64,000 nt of DNA from positions 1,922,001 to 1,986,000 of the forward strand of contig NZ_CP006664.1 of NCBI RefSeq assembly GCF_000264765.2, read 5' to 3'. Numbering within the stretch: position 1 is the stretch's first letter; the number at the start of each line of letters is the position of its first letter. The stretch comes from Edwardsiella anguillarum ET080813 (GTDB taxonomy: Bacteria; Pseudomonadota; Gammaproteobacteria; Enterobacterales; Enterobacteriaceae). This document shows, in pieces, positions 1 to 14,277 of this stretch. Below the pieces are notes generated by a model. The model was not told where the DNA came from. It did not search any database and saw nothing but the letters and a program-made list of their open reading frames with translations. The position numbers and the translations under genes were made by a program.

Positions 1-1169
<1,169 letters not shown>

Positions 1170-1252
1170 CCTGAAAATACGAAATTGTGTAGTGCTCACA
1201 CAGATTGTCTGATAGATGTTCGAGCAAACGCGTCTGCGAAGCCGACCCTTGT

Positions 1253-1328
1253 GTCCCCTTCGTCTAGAGGCCTAGGACACCGCCCTTTCACGGCGGTAAC
1301 AGGGGTTCGAATCCCCTAGGGGACGCCA
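1253..1328 (+). tRNA. gltT: tRNA-Glu (TTC), in 16S-23S spacer
   Basis: This is a 76-nt cloverleaf between 16S and 23S. The acceptor stem GTCCCCT pairs with AGGGGAC, the anticodon loop reads CTTTCAC with anticodon TTC, the T-loop is GTTCGAATC, and the CCA end is encoded. One tRNA-Glu in the spacer is the arrangement of E. coli rrnB, which sits at the same place upstream of murB. Confidence 0.97.
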
Positions 1329-1400
1329 TTTGCGGTATCGGGTGAAAGACGGTGCCAACAGTATTGCAAAACGGACTTACGAGTCATGTTTGCAATATTT

Positions 1401-1412
1401 TGCTCTTTAACA
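1401..1412 (+). promoter_or_regulatory. boxA antitermination site before 23S
   Basis: TGCTCTTTAACA matches the rRNA boxA, the binding site for the NusB/NusE antitermination complex. It lies in the spacer between tRNA-Glu and 23S, as in E. coli. The same element occurs at 34923-34934 and in the leader at 32995-33006. Confidence 0.85.
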
Positions 1413-1518
1413 ATCTGGAACAAGCTGAAAATTCGAAAACAATCGAATTGCTTTTAATAAGTGATTCGAGAGTCTCTCAAATGCTTACAGCACGAAGTGA
1501 AACATCTTCGGGTTGTGA

Positions 1519-4426
<2,908 letters not shown>

Positions 4427-4515
4427 ACAACACCGAAGGTGTTTTTAGAGAGACGAATTTAGCTTGTTCAAGATTGGAACCGATGGCCAGTGATGGCGGT
4501 TGGTAAAACAGAATT

Positions 4516-4635
4516 TGCCTGGCGGCGATAGCGCGGTGGTCCCACCTGACCCCATGCCGAACTCAGAAGTGAAACGCCGTAGCGCCGATGGTAGTGTGGG
4601 GTCTCCCCATGCGAGAGTAGGGAACTGCCAGGCAT
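4516..4635 (+). rRNA. rrf: 5S ribosomal RNA (rrn copy 1)
   Basis: This is a 120-nt 5S rRNA beginning TGCCTGGCGG and ending CTGCCAGGCAT, whose ends pair. It is very close to E. coli 5S. It lies 89 bp after 23S and is followed at once by the operon terminator. Confidence 0.98.
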
Positions 4636-4646
4636 CAAACAAACGG

Positions 4647-4678
4647 AAAGACCCCATGCGCAAGCATGGGGTCTTTTT
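4647..4678 (+). terminator. rRNA operon terminator (copy 1)
   Basis: The stem AAGACCCCATGC / GCATGGGGTCTT with a short GCAA loop is followed by a T run. It starts 12 bp after 5S. This is a strong intrinsic terminator, conserved identically at 38169-38200. Confidence 0.93.
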
Positions 4679-4951
4679 GTTTATCGAGGTTTTGCCGGGC
4701 AGTGGGTGACTCCTGAGGCGAACCGCGGCGCCGGCCGTGGAGCAGAACGGAACGTCTAGGAAGCGATGTCTGAAAGCCGGGGGCCTTGGGTTTATCCGCC
4801 CGGCGACGCTGGCGCTGCCGCACCGGCGTTAGCGGATCTCCCCCGATGATCCGCCCGCTGAAATTCCTCTCTCTCTACCGATTTATCCACGGTATGGCGC
4901 GGATAATCGGGTAGACTAGAGACTGTTTAGTCAGGATGAGATAGCCGTTTC
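4679..4951. other. Intergenic: duplicated rrn flank, then murB upstream region
   Basis: Bases up to about 4843 repeat the flank of the second rRNA operon. Bases 4829-4843 correspond to the stop and last codons of satP (reverse strand, reading G-E-I-R-stop), but no satP coding sequence follows. From 4844 to 4951 the sequence is unique and presumably holds the murB promoter. I see no gene here. Confidence 0.8.
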
Positions 4952-5989
4952 ATGTCCAAGCACCTTACATCACTTACCGAATTTACCACCTTCGGTCTTC
5001 CCGCCCGGGCCGAGCAGATCCTTACTGCGGACAGCGCTGCGGCGCTTTTGTCTCATTGGCAGGCGGCGACGGCGCGCCGACAGCCGGTTCTGATACTGGG
5101 GGGCGGTAGCAATGTCCTGTTCATGGAGGATTTTGCCGGCAGTGTGATCCTTAATCGTATTCCCGGGATCCAGGTTGATGAGGATGAGGCGAACTGGCAT
5201 TTGCACGTGGGGGCCGGTGAAAACTGGCACGATCTGGTGCGCTATACCCTGGATCGTGGAATGGCGGGTCTAGAGAATTTGGCGCTGATCCCTGGCTGTG
5301 TAGGTTCTGCGCCCATTCAGAATATCGGTGCCTACGGCGTAGAGTTACAGCATGTCTGTGACTATGTCGACGCGCTGGATCTGCGCAATGGCACTCTGCA
5401 GCGCCTACCTGCTGCCGCGTGTGGCTTTGGCTATCGAGAGAGTATTTTTAAACATCGCTATCGCGATGGGTATGCGATCGTCGCCGTGGGATTACGCCTG
5501 GGCAAACGCTGGCAGCCGATGCTTAGCTACGGCGATCTGACTCGCCTTGATGCGATGACCGTGACGCCGAGGGCCGTATTTGACGCGGTCTGCCATATGC
5601 GTAGAACCAAGTTGCCCGACCCGGTGCAGCATGGCAACGCGGGAAGCTTCTTTAAGAATCCGGTGGTGAGCGCCGAGGTTGCCGAGGCTATTCGTGCGCG
5701 CTATCCACAAGCGCCCTGCTACCCGCAGGATAAGGGGGAGGTGAAGTTAGCGGCAGGCTGGCTCATCGATCGCTGCGAGCTTAAGGGATATCAGATCGGC
5801 GGTGCGGCGGTGCACCGTCAGCAGGCGCTGGTGCTGATTAATCAGCATCACGCTAGCGCCCAGGATGTCATCGCGCTGGCGCGCTATGTGCGCCGTCGGG
5901 TTGGTGAGGCGTTTGCTGTGTGGCTGGATCCAGAGGTACGCTTTATCGCCGCGCAGGGTGAGGTTAACGCCGTTGAGGTGCTGTCATGA
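4952..5989 (+). CDS. murB: UDP-N-acetylenolpyruvoylglucosamine reductase
   Basis: MurB reduces UDP-GlcNAc-enolpyruvate to UDP-MurNAc with NADPH and FAD, the second committed step of peptidoglycan precursor synthesis in the cytoplasm. The 345-residue product has the usual length for the type I enterobacterial enzyme. The FAD-binding motif GGGSNVLF is at 50-57, a conserved [18 protein letters not shown] block at 112-129, and the catalytic Ser region [10 protein letters not shown] at about 228-237 (Ser232). The gene sits directly downstream of an rRNA operon, as in E. coli, and its stop overlaps the birA start (ATGA), so the two are probably co-translated. Confidence 0.97.
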   Translation: MSKHLTSLTEFTTFGLPARAEQILTADSAAALLSHWQAATARRQPVLILGGGSNVLFMEDFAGSVILNRIPGIQVDEDEANWHLHVGAGENWHDLVRYTLDRGMAGLENLALIPGCVGSAPIQNIGAYGVELQHVCDYVDALDLRNGTLQRLPAAACGFGYRESIFKHRYRDGYAIVAVGLRLGKRWQPMLSYGDLTRLDAMTVTPRAVFDAVCHMRRTKLPDPVQHGNAGSFFKNPVVSAEVAEAIRARYPQAPCYPQDKGEVKLAAGWLIDRCELKGYQIGGAAVHRQQALVLINQHHASAQDVIALARYVRRRVGEAFAVWLDPEVRFIAAQGEVNAVEVLS

Positions 5990-6945
5990 AAGATATTACG
6001 GTTCCATTGAAACTGATTTCGCAGCTGGCCGATGGCGATTTTCACTCTGGAGAGCATTTGGGGGAGTCGCTGGGCATGAGCCGTGCGGGGATCAATAAGC
6101 ATATTCAGACCCTGCGCGACTGGGGCATTGACGTATTTACCGTTCCAGGGAAAGGCTACTGTCTGCCGACGCCCATGCAGCTGCTGAATGCAGAGACGAT
6201 CGGCACCCTGCTGCCCCAGGGGCGAGTAACGGTGTTGCCGGTGGTGGATTCCACCAATCAGTACCTGCTGGAGCGGATTGGCGCGCTGGCTTCCGGCGAT
6301 GCCTGCGTCGCCGAGTATCAGCAGGCTGGGCGCGGTCGTCGAGGCCGTCACTGGTTCTCACCCTTCGGTGCCAACCTGTATCTGTCCATGTACTGGAAGC
6401 TGGAGCAGGGGCCGGCCGCCGCAATGGGGCTGAGCCTGGTGATCGGGATCGTCATGGCGGAGGTATTACAGGAACTGGGGGCCGCCGGTGTGAAGGTCAA
6501 GTGGCCGAATGATCTCTATCTCAACGATCGCAAGCTGGCCGGTATTCTGGTTGAGCTGACGGGAAAAACGGGCGATGCGGCGAATATTGTGGTCGGCGCC
6601 GGGATCAACTTGATGATGCGCAATCCCGATACCAGCGTGGTGGATCAGCAGTGGATCAACCTACAGGAGGCCGGGGTCGACATCGATCGCAACCAGCTGG
6701 TAGCCTGCCTGCTGAGCCGTTTGCGCAGTACGTTGGCCGATTTTGAGGTGCGTGGTTTATCACCGTTTATCGCCCGTTGGCGCGCGCTGGATAACTTTAT
6801 TGACCGTCCGGTACGGCTGATCATCGGGGAGCAGGTTATCCACGGCATTGCGCGGGGCATTGATGCGCAGGGTGCGCTGCTGCTGGAGCGTGACGGCATT
6901 ATCACCCCGTTTATCGGCGGTGAGATCTCCTTACGCGCAGGCTGA
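5986..6945 (+). CDS. birA: Biotin--protein ligase / biotin operon repressor
   Basis: BirA is bifunctional. It makes biotinyl-5'-AMP and transfers biotin to the BCCP subunit of acetyl-CoA carboxylase; the adenylate-bound dimer represses the biotin operon. The 319-residue protein has an N-terminal winged helix-turn-helix (about 20-47), the adenylate-binding loop GRGRRG at 115-120, and KWPNDLYL at 172-179 followed by the catalytic Lys183. A C-terminal SH3-like domain ends the protein. The ATG overlaps the murB stop by four bases. The DNA-binding domain is intact, so it is likely a full repressor rather than a ligase-only form. Confidence 0.97.
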   Translation: MKDITVPLKLISQLADGDFHSGEHLGESLGMSRAGINKHIQTLRDWGIDVFTVPGKGYCLPTPMQLLNAETIGTLLPQGRVTVLPVVDSTNQYLLERIGALASGDACVAEYQQAGRGRRGRHWFSPFGANLYLSMYWKLEQGPAAAMGLSLVIGIVMAEVLQELGAAGVKVKWPNDLYLNDRKLAGILVELTGKTGDAANIVVGAGINLMMRNPDTSVVDQQWINLQEAGVDIDRNQLVACLLSRLRSTLADFEVRGLSPFIARWRALDNFIDRPVRLIIGEQVIHGIARGIDAQGALLLERDGIITPFIGGEISLRAG

Positions 6946-6966
6946 GTAGGCATATCGTTCGAAGGC

Positions 6967-6986
6967 GGGGGAGCGTGGGCTCCCCC
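6967..6986. terminator. Hairpin between convergent birA and coaA
   Basis: An 8-bp GC-rich stem (GGGGGAGC / GCTCCCCC) with a GTGG loop lies in the 75-bp gap between the convergent genes. There is only a weak T-rich stretch after it on the plus strand, so it may act as a bidirectional, partly Rho-assisted terminator. Function is inferred. Confidence 0.6.
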
Positions 6987-7020
6987 CGGCTATTTCTGTC
7001 AGCGCGGTGCCGTGAGATAC

Positions 7021-7968
7021 CTATTTACGCAGTCGGACGCTCTCAATGGCGTGGTTGCTGCCCTTGGTCATAATGAGGCTGGCCCGCTCGCGGGTTGGCA
7101 GAATATTCTGGCGCAGGTTTAATCCGTTAATTTCATTCCATAGCCCGGTGGCAATCGCGATGGCCTCAGACTCCGGCAGCTGTGAATAATGATGGAAGTA
7201 AGAGTCCGGGTTGGAGAAGGCGCCCTCGCGGAACTTGAGAAAGCGGTTGATGTACCAGGCCTGTAGCTGATGCTCATCAGCATCAACATAGATGGAGAAG
7301 TCGACGAAGTCGGATACGAATACCCGATGTGGATCGTGCGGATAGTCCATCCCACTTTGCAGTACGTTCAACCCTTCCAGGATCAGAATATCCGGCCGCT
7401 CAATCACCTTATGGCTGTCCGGGATCACATCGTAAATCAGGTGAGAGTACTGAGGGGCGGTTACCCGCGGCACGCCTGATTTTATATCTGAGACAAACTT
7501 CACCAGACGGTGCATATCGTAGGATTGGGGAAAGCCTTTCTTTTTCATCAGCCCCCGCTCCTGCAGTACTTTATTGGGATGCAGGAATCCGTCGGTGGTG
7601 ATCAGTTCGACCCGGCGATGCTCCGGCCACCGGCTAAGCAGCGCTTGTAATACGCGGGCCGTCGTGCTCTTGCCGACGGCGACGCTGCCTGCAATGCCGA
7701 TAATATAGGGGATGCGCGGGCTATGAGTGCCGAGGAACTTCTCCAGCACGGCCTGTCGACTGACGCTGGAGCTGAAATAGAAATTCAGCAAGCGTGAAAG
7801 GGGCAAATAGATCTGGGCAACCTCATCCAGCGAGAGATCTTCATTTATCCCTTTGAGACGGGCAATCTCTTCTTCGGTGAGAGTTAACGGGACGGCATTA
7901 CGCAATGCCGCCCACTGATGGCGATCAAACTGCAGATAGGGGGTCGCCAGGGTTTGCTCTTTCTTCAT
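7021..7968 (-). CDS. coaA: Type I pantothenate kinase
   Basis: CoaA phosphorylates pantothenate with ATP, the first and rate-controlling step of coenzyme A synthesis, and in the family is feedback-inhibited by CoA. The 315-residue protein has the P-loop GSVAVGKS at about 94-101 and the conserved TTDGFLHPN and EGLNVLQ blocks of the bacterial type I family. The length is normal (E. coli 316). It is transcribed toward birA, as in E. coli. Confidence 0.97.
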   Translation of the reverse strand: MKKEQTLATPYLQFDRHQWAALRNAVPLTLTEEEIARLKGINEDLSLDEVAQIYLPLSRLLNFYFSSSVSRQAVLEKFLGTHSPRIPYIIGIAGSVAVGKSTTARVLQALLSRWPEHRRVELITTDGFLHPNKVLQERGLMKKKGFPQSYDMHRLVKFVSDIKSGVPRVTAPQYSHLIYDVIPDSHKVIERPDILILEGLNVLQSGMDYPHDPHRVFVSDFVDFSIYVDADEHQLQAWYINRFLKFREGAFSNPDSYFHHYSQLPESEAIAIATGLWNEINGLNLRQNILPTRERASLIMTKGSNHAIESVRLRK

Positions 7969-8355
7969 ATGCCTGTGTCTGCCTGTCAGCGCGGGATGGA
8001 AACGGCGCGGACGCCAACTCCAGAGAAAACGAGTCGCTTATTATAGACAGCTTCGGTTGGGGCGCAGCGCTTTTTTCCAAAAGTTGCTTCAATCTACGTG
8101 ATGGTTTGTATGCGATCAAGCCATCTGTCGTCGCGGGGAGCGTTATATAAATCGGCTTGCCCGTTTCCGGGGGATTTACGCGCCGCGGGGAAAAGTTGGC
8201 ACAATGGACTTTCTTCTGGCGGTGGATTGGATTATTCTTTAGCGCGATGTGCTGCGGCGAACGGGATCGGTCGCTTCTTTATCGAGACGCAGAGGCGTGA
8301 ATTCGTCTGTTCTGCGCGTTTTATGAGCGAAGAAGCATAAAATCGAATTTTTTTG
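7969..8355. other. Intergenic, no gene recognised
   Basis: This stretch lies between the divergent coaA start and the tRNA promoter. Short reading frames here have no recognisable product. It presumably carries the coaA promoter on the minus strand, but no site is distinct enough to name. Confidence 0.6.
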
Positions 8356-8384
8356 TTGCATAGCTGACGATCACTACCTAGAAT
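8356..8384 (+). promoter_or_regulatory. Promoter of tRNA-tuf operon
   Basis: A -35 TTGCAT (8356-8361) and -10 TAGAAT (8379-8384) are separated by 17 bp and followed by a GCGCGC discriminator, the type seen in stringently controlled stable-RNA promoters. The first tRNA begins 15 bp after the -10. Confidence 0.75.
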
Positions 8385-8398
8385 GCGCGCTACTTGAT

Positions 8399-8474
<76 letters not shown>

Positions 8475-8495
8475 TCAAGTAATACAATCCGGTGT

Positions 8496-8580
<85 letters not shown>

Positions 8581-8704
8581 TTTATTCGGCCTTAGCAATA
8601 GGGCTTGGAGTGTAAGCAGTCGGTACATTCCAGAATACAGCGGTACGCGCAGCAACGGCGTCCGGTGTAAACTCTACAGAACAATCAGGTAGCCGGGTTC
8701 AGGT

Positions 8705-8779
<75 letters not shown>

Positions 8780-8786
8780 AACATGT

Positions 8787-8862
8787 GCTGATATGGCTCA
8801 GTCGGTAGAGCGCACCCTTGGTAAGGGTGAGGTCCCCAGTTCGATTCTGGGTATCAGCACCA
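8787..8862 (+). tRNA. thrT: tRNA-Thr (GGT)
   Basis: This is a 76-nt cloverleaf with anticodon GGT in loop TTGGTAA and an encoded CCA, only 7 bp after tRNA-Gly. No terminator separates it from tuf, so the tRNAs and the tuf mRNA are probably cut from one transcript. Confidence 0.97.
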
Positions 8863-8953
8863 TCTCTCTTTTCCCCCTTCTGGTTTCTCTGTAATAAATT
8901 TCAGCAAGCATATAAACAGCCCTTTAGCGTTATTTGCTTGGTTGATGTGGTGA

Positions 8954-10174
<1,221 letters not shown>

Positions 10175-10194
10175 GATTTGACGCAGCACGTGAT

Positions 10195-10221
10195 AAAAGG
10201 GCATCATTTGATGCCCTTTTT
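10195..10221 (+). terminator. Intrinsic terminator after tuf
   Basis: AAAAGGGCATCA / TGATGCCCTTTT form a stem with a short TT loop, ending in a T run, 20 bp after the tuf stop. Confidence 0.92.
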
Positions 10222-10412
10222 CTACGCGGTTTGACAAGAACCTATCTCATCAGTGGTTTTTTTCTACATAATTACTGGTGAGATGGGCTCTGGCGATACG
10301 GCGTATGGTGCCGAACTGTGGATTGCCGCGCAAACACGCGAGCAACATCGCTTTTTGCAGATATAAATGTGCTATCCACATTGGTATCTCGTAAGATTCT
10401 CATTCGGTTTGG

Positions 10413-10435
10413 TTTGCCTCGCATTGCGGGGCAAA
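10413..10435 (+). other. Stable hairpin in secE leader
   Basis: TTTGCCTCGC and GCGGGGCAAA form a 10-bp stem (one G-T pair) with the loop ATT. GTTGTTTTTC follows, so it resembles a weak terminator or attenuator 34 bp upstream of the secE start. Function is inferred from shape only. Confidence 0.5.
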
Positions 10436-10469
10436 GTTGTTTTTCTGGAATCTAGTGACAGGTTGGTTT

Positions 10470-10853
10470 ATGAGTGCGAATACCGATGCTCAAGGGAGCG
10501 GGCGTGGCCTGGAAGTCATGAAGTGGCTGGTCGTCGCCGTTCTGCTGATCGTAGCCATCGTCGGTAACTATATTTACCGTGATGTGAGTCTGCCACTGCG
10601 TGCTCTGGCCGTTGTGGTTATCATCGCTGCCGCGGGCGGCATCGCCTTGATGACAGTGCAGGGTAAGGCGACCGTGGCATTTGCCCGCGAAGCGCGTACC
10701 GAAATGCGTAAAGTGATTTGGCCGACACGCCAGGAAGCGCTGCATACGACTTTGATCGTCGCCGCAGTGACCGCCGTTATGGCACTGATTCTGTGGGGAC
10801 TGGATGGTATTCTGGTCCGTCTGGTTTCCTTTATTACTGGCCTGAGGTTCTAA
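10470..10853 (+). CDS. secE: Preprotein translocase subunit SecE
   Basis: SecE is an essential inner-membrane subunit of the SecYEG channel and clamps the two halves of SecY. The 127-residue protein matches E. coli SecE in length and shows three hydrophobic segments (about 19-37, 43-63 and 93-115), with the conserved cytoplasmic amphipathic region [17 protein letters not shown] before the third. The start was set at 10470 because it gives the conserved N-terminus [11 protein letters not shown]; the frame stays open 11 codons further upstream. nusG starts 1 bp after its stop, so the two are one operon. Confidence 0.97.
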   Translation: MSANTDAQGSGRGLEVMKWLVVAVLLIVAIVGNYIYRDVSLPLRALAVVVIIAAAGGIALMTVQGKATVAFAREARTEMRKVIWPTRQEALHTTLIVAAVTAVMALILWGLDGILVRLVSFITGLRF

Positions 10854-10854
10854 A

Positions 10855-11400
10855 ATGTCTGAAGCACCGAAGAAGCGTTGGTACGTCGTTCAGGCGTTTT
10901 CCGGTTTTGAGGGTCGCGTAGCGCAGTCGCTGCGTGAGCATATCAAACTGCACAATATGGAAGAGCTGTTTGGTGAAGTCATGGTGCCGACCGAGGAAGT
11001 GGTCGAAATCCGTGGCGGCCAGCGCCGCAAGAGCGAGCGTAAGTTCTTCCCGGGCTATGTCCTGGTGCAAATGGTGATGAACGACGCCAGCTGGCATCTG
11101 GTGCGCAGTGTACCGCGTGTGATGGGCTTTATCGGTGGAACGTCCGATCGTCCCGCGCCGATCAGCGATAAAGAAGTGGATGCGATTATGAACCGCCTGC
11201 AGCAGGTGGGGGATAAGCCGCGTCCGAAGACGCTGTTCGAGCCGGGCGAAATGGTTCGCGTCAACGAAGGGCCGTTTGCCGACTTCAACGGCGTGGTCGA
11301 AGAGGTGGATTACGAGAAGAGCCGCCTGAAGGTATCTGTCTCTATCTTTGGTCGTGCGACGCCGGTAGAGCTGGACTTCAGCCAGGTCGAAAAAGCGTAA
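10855..11400 (+). CDS. nusG: Transcription termination/antitermination protein NusG
   Basis: NusG binds RNA polymerase and suppresses pausing through its N-terminal NGN domain; the C-terminal KOW domain contacts Rho or ribosomal protein S10. The 181 residues equal the E. coli length. The NGN domain spans about 1-120 and the KOW motif ([16 protein letters not shown]) begins near 128. It is translationally close-coupled with secE and followed by a strong terminator. Confidence 0.98.
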   Translation: MSEAPKKRWYVVQAFSGFEGRVAQSLREHIKLHNMEELFGEVMVPTEEVVEIRGGQRRKSERKFFPGYVLVQMVMNDASWHLVRSVPRVMGFIGGTSDRPAPISDKEVDAIMNRLQQVGDKPRPKTLFEPGEMVRVNEGPFADFNGVVEEVDYEKSRLKVSVSIFGRATPVELDFSQVEKA

Positions 11401-11434
11401 TAACGCACGCGGCAGCAAAATCTGCATTGCCATA

Positions 11435-11467
11435 GGCGCGAAATTGAACTACAATTTCGCGCCTTTT
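11435..11467 (+). terminator. Intrinsic terminator after nusG
   Basis: An 11-bp perfect stem (GGCGCGAAATT / AATTTCGCGCC), a 7-nt loop and TTTT follow nusG by 34 bp. It separates secE-nusG from the rplKA operon. Confidence 0.93.
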
Positions 11468-11482
11468 GTATTTATGGGCTGA

Positions 11483-12697
<1,215 letters not shown>

Positions 12698-12725
12698 TCC
12701 TGCGGGATTAGGATTGCCTTTTCGC

Positions 12726-12754
12726 TTTACGCGGGCGTCGGTTTTGTCTAAAAT
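12726..12754 (+). promoter_or_regulatory. Promoter of rplJL-rpoBC
   Basis: A -35-like TTTACG (12726-12731) and -10 TAAAAT (12749-12754) are 17 bp apart and followed by a GC-rich start region. The position corresponds to the E. coli L10 promoter, about 260 bp upstream of rplJ. Confidence 0.6.
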
Positions 12755-12764
12755 CTAACGCCCG

Positions 12765-13013
12765 CGCATTCTCGGAATGTAAAGCGAACGAATTTTCGGT
12801 TGGAGTCTGGCCTTTTCCAGACCTCCGTCCAAGACCGCAGGTGTCTCGTCAGAGACTTAATTTCCCTGCGTAGACGGTGACAGATCCCGAAGAAATCTTT
12901 TTAGATGTCTGGATTCTGCTCACCGTGTTTCTATGCTCGCCGCGGCCTCGGTCGTAAGCGAGTGAAGTGAGTTCCGGAGTCATTCTCCGGCAAAAATCCA
13001 GGAGCACAAGCTA
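12765..13013 (+). promoter_or_regulatory. Long rplJ leader (L10 translational control region)
   Basis: About 250 nt of untranslated leader separate the promoter from rplJ. In E. coli the equivalent leader folds into a structure bound by the L10-L7/L12 complex to shut off rplJL translation. Inverted segments such as GTCTGG...CCAGAC (12805-12820 area) and TCTCGTCAGAGA are visible. I assign the role from position and conservation of layout, not from a folded model. Confidence 0.65.
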
Positions 13014-13511
13014 ATGGCATTAAATCTTCAAGACAAACAAGCGATTGTTGCTGAAGTCACCGAAGTAGCCAAAGGCGCGCTGTCTGCTGTCGTTGCGGAT
13101 TCCCGCGGCGTAACCGTAGACAAAATGACCGAACTGCGTAAAGCAGGTCGTGAAGCTGGCGTATACATGCGTGTTGTTCGCAACACCCTGATGCGCCGCG
13201 TCGTTGAAGGCTCTCAGTTCGAGTGCCTGAAAGACACGTTTGTTGGTCCGACCCTGATTGCATTTTCTATGGAACACCCGGGCGCTGCCGCTCGTCTGTT
13301 CAAGGCTTTTGCCAAAGACAATGCAAAATTTGAGGTCAAAGCTGCAGCCTTTGAAGGTGAGCTGATCCCGGCGGCCCAGATCGACCGTCTGGCAACTCTG
13401 CCGACTTACGAAGAAGCAATCGCACGCCTGATGGCGACCATGAAAGAAGCCGCTGCCGGCAAATTGGTCCGCACTCTGGCTGCTCTGCGCGATCAGAAAG
13501 AAGCTGCTTAA
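13014..13511 (+). CDS. rplJ: 50S ribosomal protein L10
   Basis: L10 anchors the L7/L12 dimers to 23S rRNA to make the ribosomal stalk and, with L7/L12, autoregulates its own mRNA. The 165-residue product has the normal length. The N-terminal rRNA-binding domain is followed by a C-terminal helical tail (about 135-165) that binds L7/L12. rplL follows after 66 bp. Confidence 0.99.
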   Translation: MALNLQDKQAIVAEVTEVAKGALSAVVADSRGVTVDKMTELRKAGREAGVYMRVVRNTLMRRVVEGSQFECLKDTFVGPTLIAFSMEHPGAAARLFKAFAKDNAKFEVKAAAFEGELIPAAQIDRLATLPTYEEAIARLMATMKEAAAGKLVRTLAALRDQKEAA

Positions 13512-13577
13512 CCGCTGCTTTGCTACTGTCGCACTTGCTAACGTATAAACTATTTCTGATTTTTAGGAACAATTGTC

Positions 13578-13946
13578 ATGTCTATCACTAAAGAGCAAAT
13601 TCTGGACGCAGTTGCAGAAATGTCCGTAATGGACGTTGTTGAACTGATCTCCATGATGGAAGAAAAATTCGGTGTTTCTGCTGCTGCTGCTGTAGCCGTT
13701 GCCGCTGGCGGCGCTGCTGAAGCCGTTGAAGAAAAAACTGAATTCGACGTAGTTCTGACCGCTGCCGGTGGCAACAAAGTTGCTGTCATCAAAGCTGTCC
13801 GTGGCGCAACCGGTCTGGGCCTGAAAGAAGCCAAAGACCTGGTAGAATCTGCTCCGGCAGTTCTGAAAGAAGCCATCAGCAAAGACGACGCTGAAGCTCT
13901 GAAGAAAGCTCTGGAAGAAGCTGGCGCTTCTGTTGAAGTTAAATAA
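13578..13946 (+). CDS. rplL: 50S ribosomal protein L7/L12
   Basis: L7/L12 is the multi-copy stalk protein that recruits and activates translational GTPases. The 122-residue acidic protein has the N-terminal dimerisation domain (about 1-33), an Ala-rich hinge (about 36-52) and the C-terminal factor-binding domain with [20 protein letters not shown]. Codon use is strongly biased to highly expressed codons. A partial terminator follows before rpoB. Confidence 0.99.
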   Translation: MSITKEQILDAVAEMSVMDVVELISMMEEKFGVSAAAAVAVAAGGAAEAVEEKTEFDVVLTAAGGNKVAVIKAVRGATGLGLKEAKDLVESAPAVLKEAISKDDAEALKKALEEAGASVEVK

Positions 13947-13986
13947 GTTTAACTTCCTGGAGTACAGTCTGTGCTAACAGACTGAT

Positions 13987-14017
13987 GGCTGGTGACTTTT
14001 TGGTCACCAGCCTTTTT
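13987..14017 (+). terminator. Attenuator between rplL and rpoB
   Basis: GGCTGGTGAC / GTCACCAGCC form a 10-bp stem around a short T loop, followed by TTTTT. In E. coli a partial terminator at the same place lowers rpoBC transcription relative to rplJL. The hairpin is seen directly; the partial activity is inferred. Confidence 0.85.
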
Positions 14018-14277
14018 GCGCTGTAAAGGATGCCGGTGGTGTTTCACACTGTTTAGCCAGCGGTTATCCCCAATACTTGTTTCTATCGACGCCTTAATAT
14101 ACTGCGTCAGGGCCGTGAGTTACGGCGCCTGTGTAAAGCGCAATGAAATGGTTTAAGAGTGATAGAAACAAGTATTGCGAAGGGGGATTCACCCTTTCGG
14201 TCACAAAACGGTGTCGCATGAACTGTCCTATCAGGACGGACAGAATGGGTCGACTATTCAGCGAGCTGAGGAACCCT

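Noticed and set aside
14143..14277. A 45-codon N-terminal extension of rpoB
   Set aside because: The extension is Cys- and Arg-rich, has no counterpart in RpoB and lies in the attenuated leader. The conserved start MVYSYTEKK has its own GAGGAA site.
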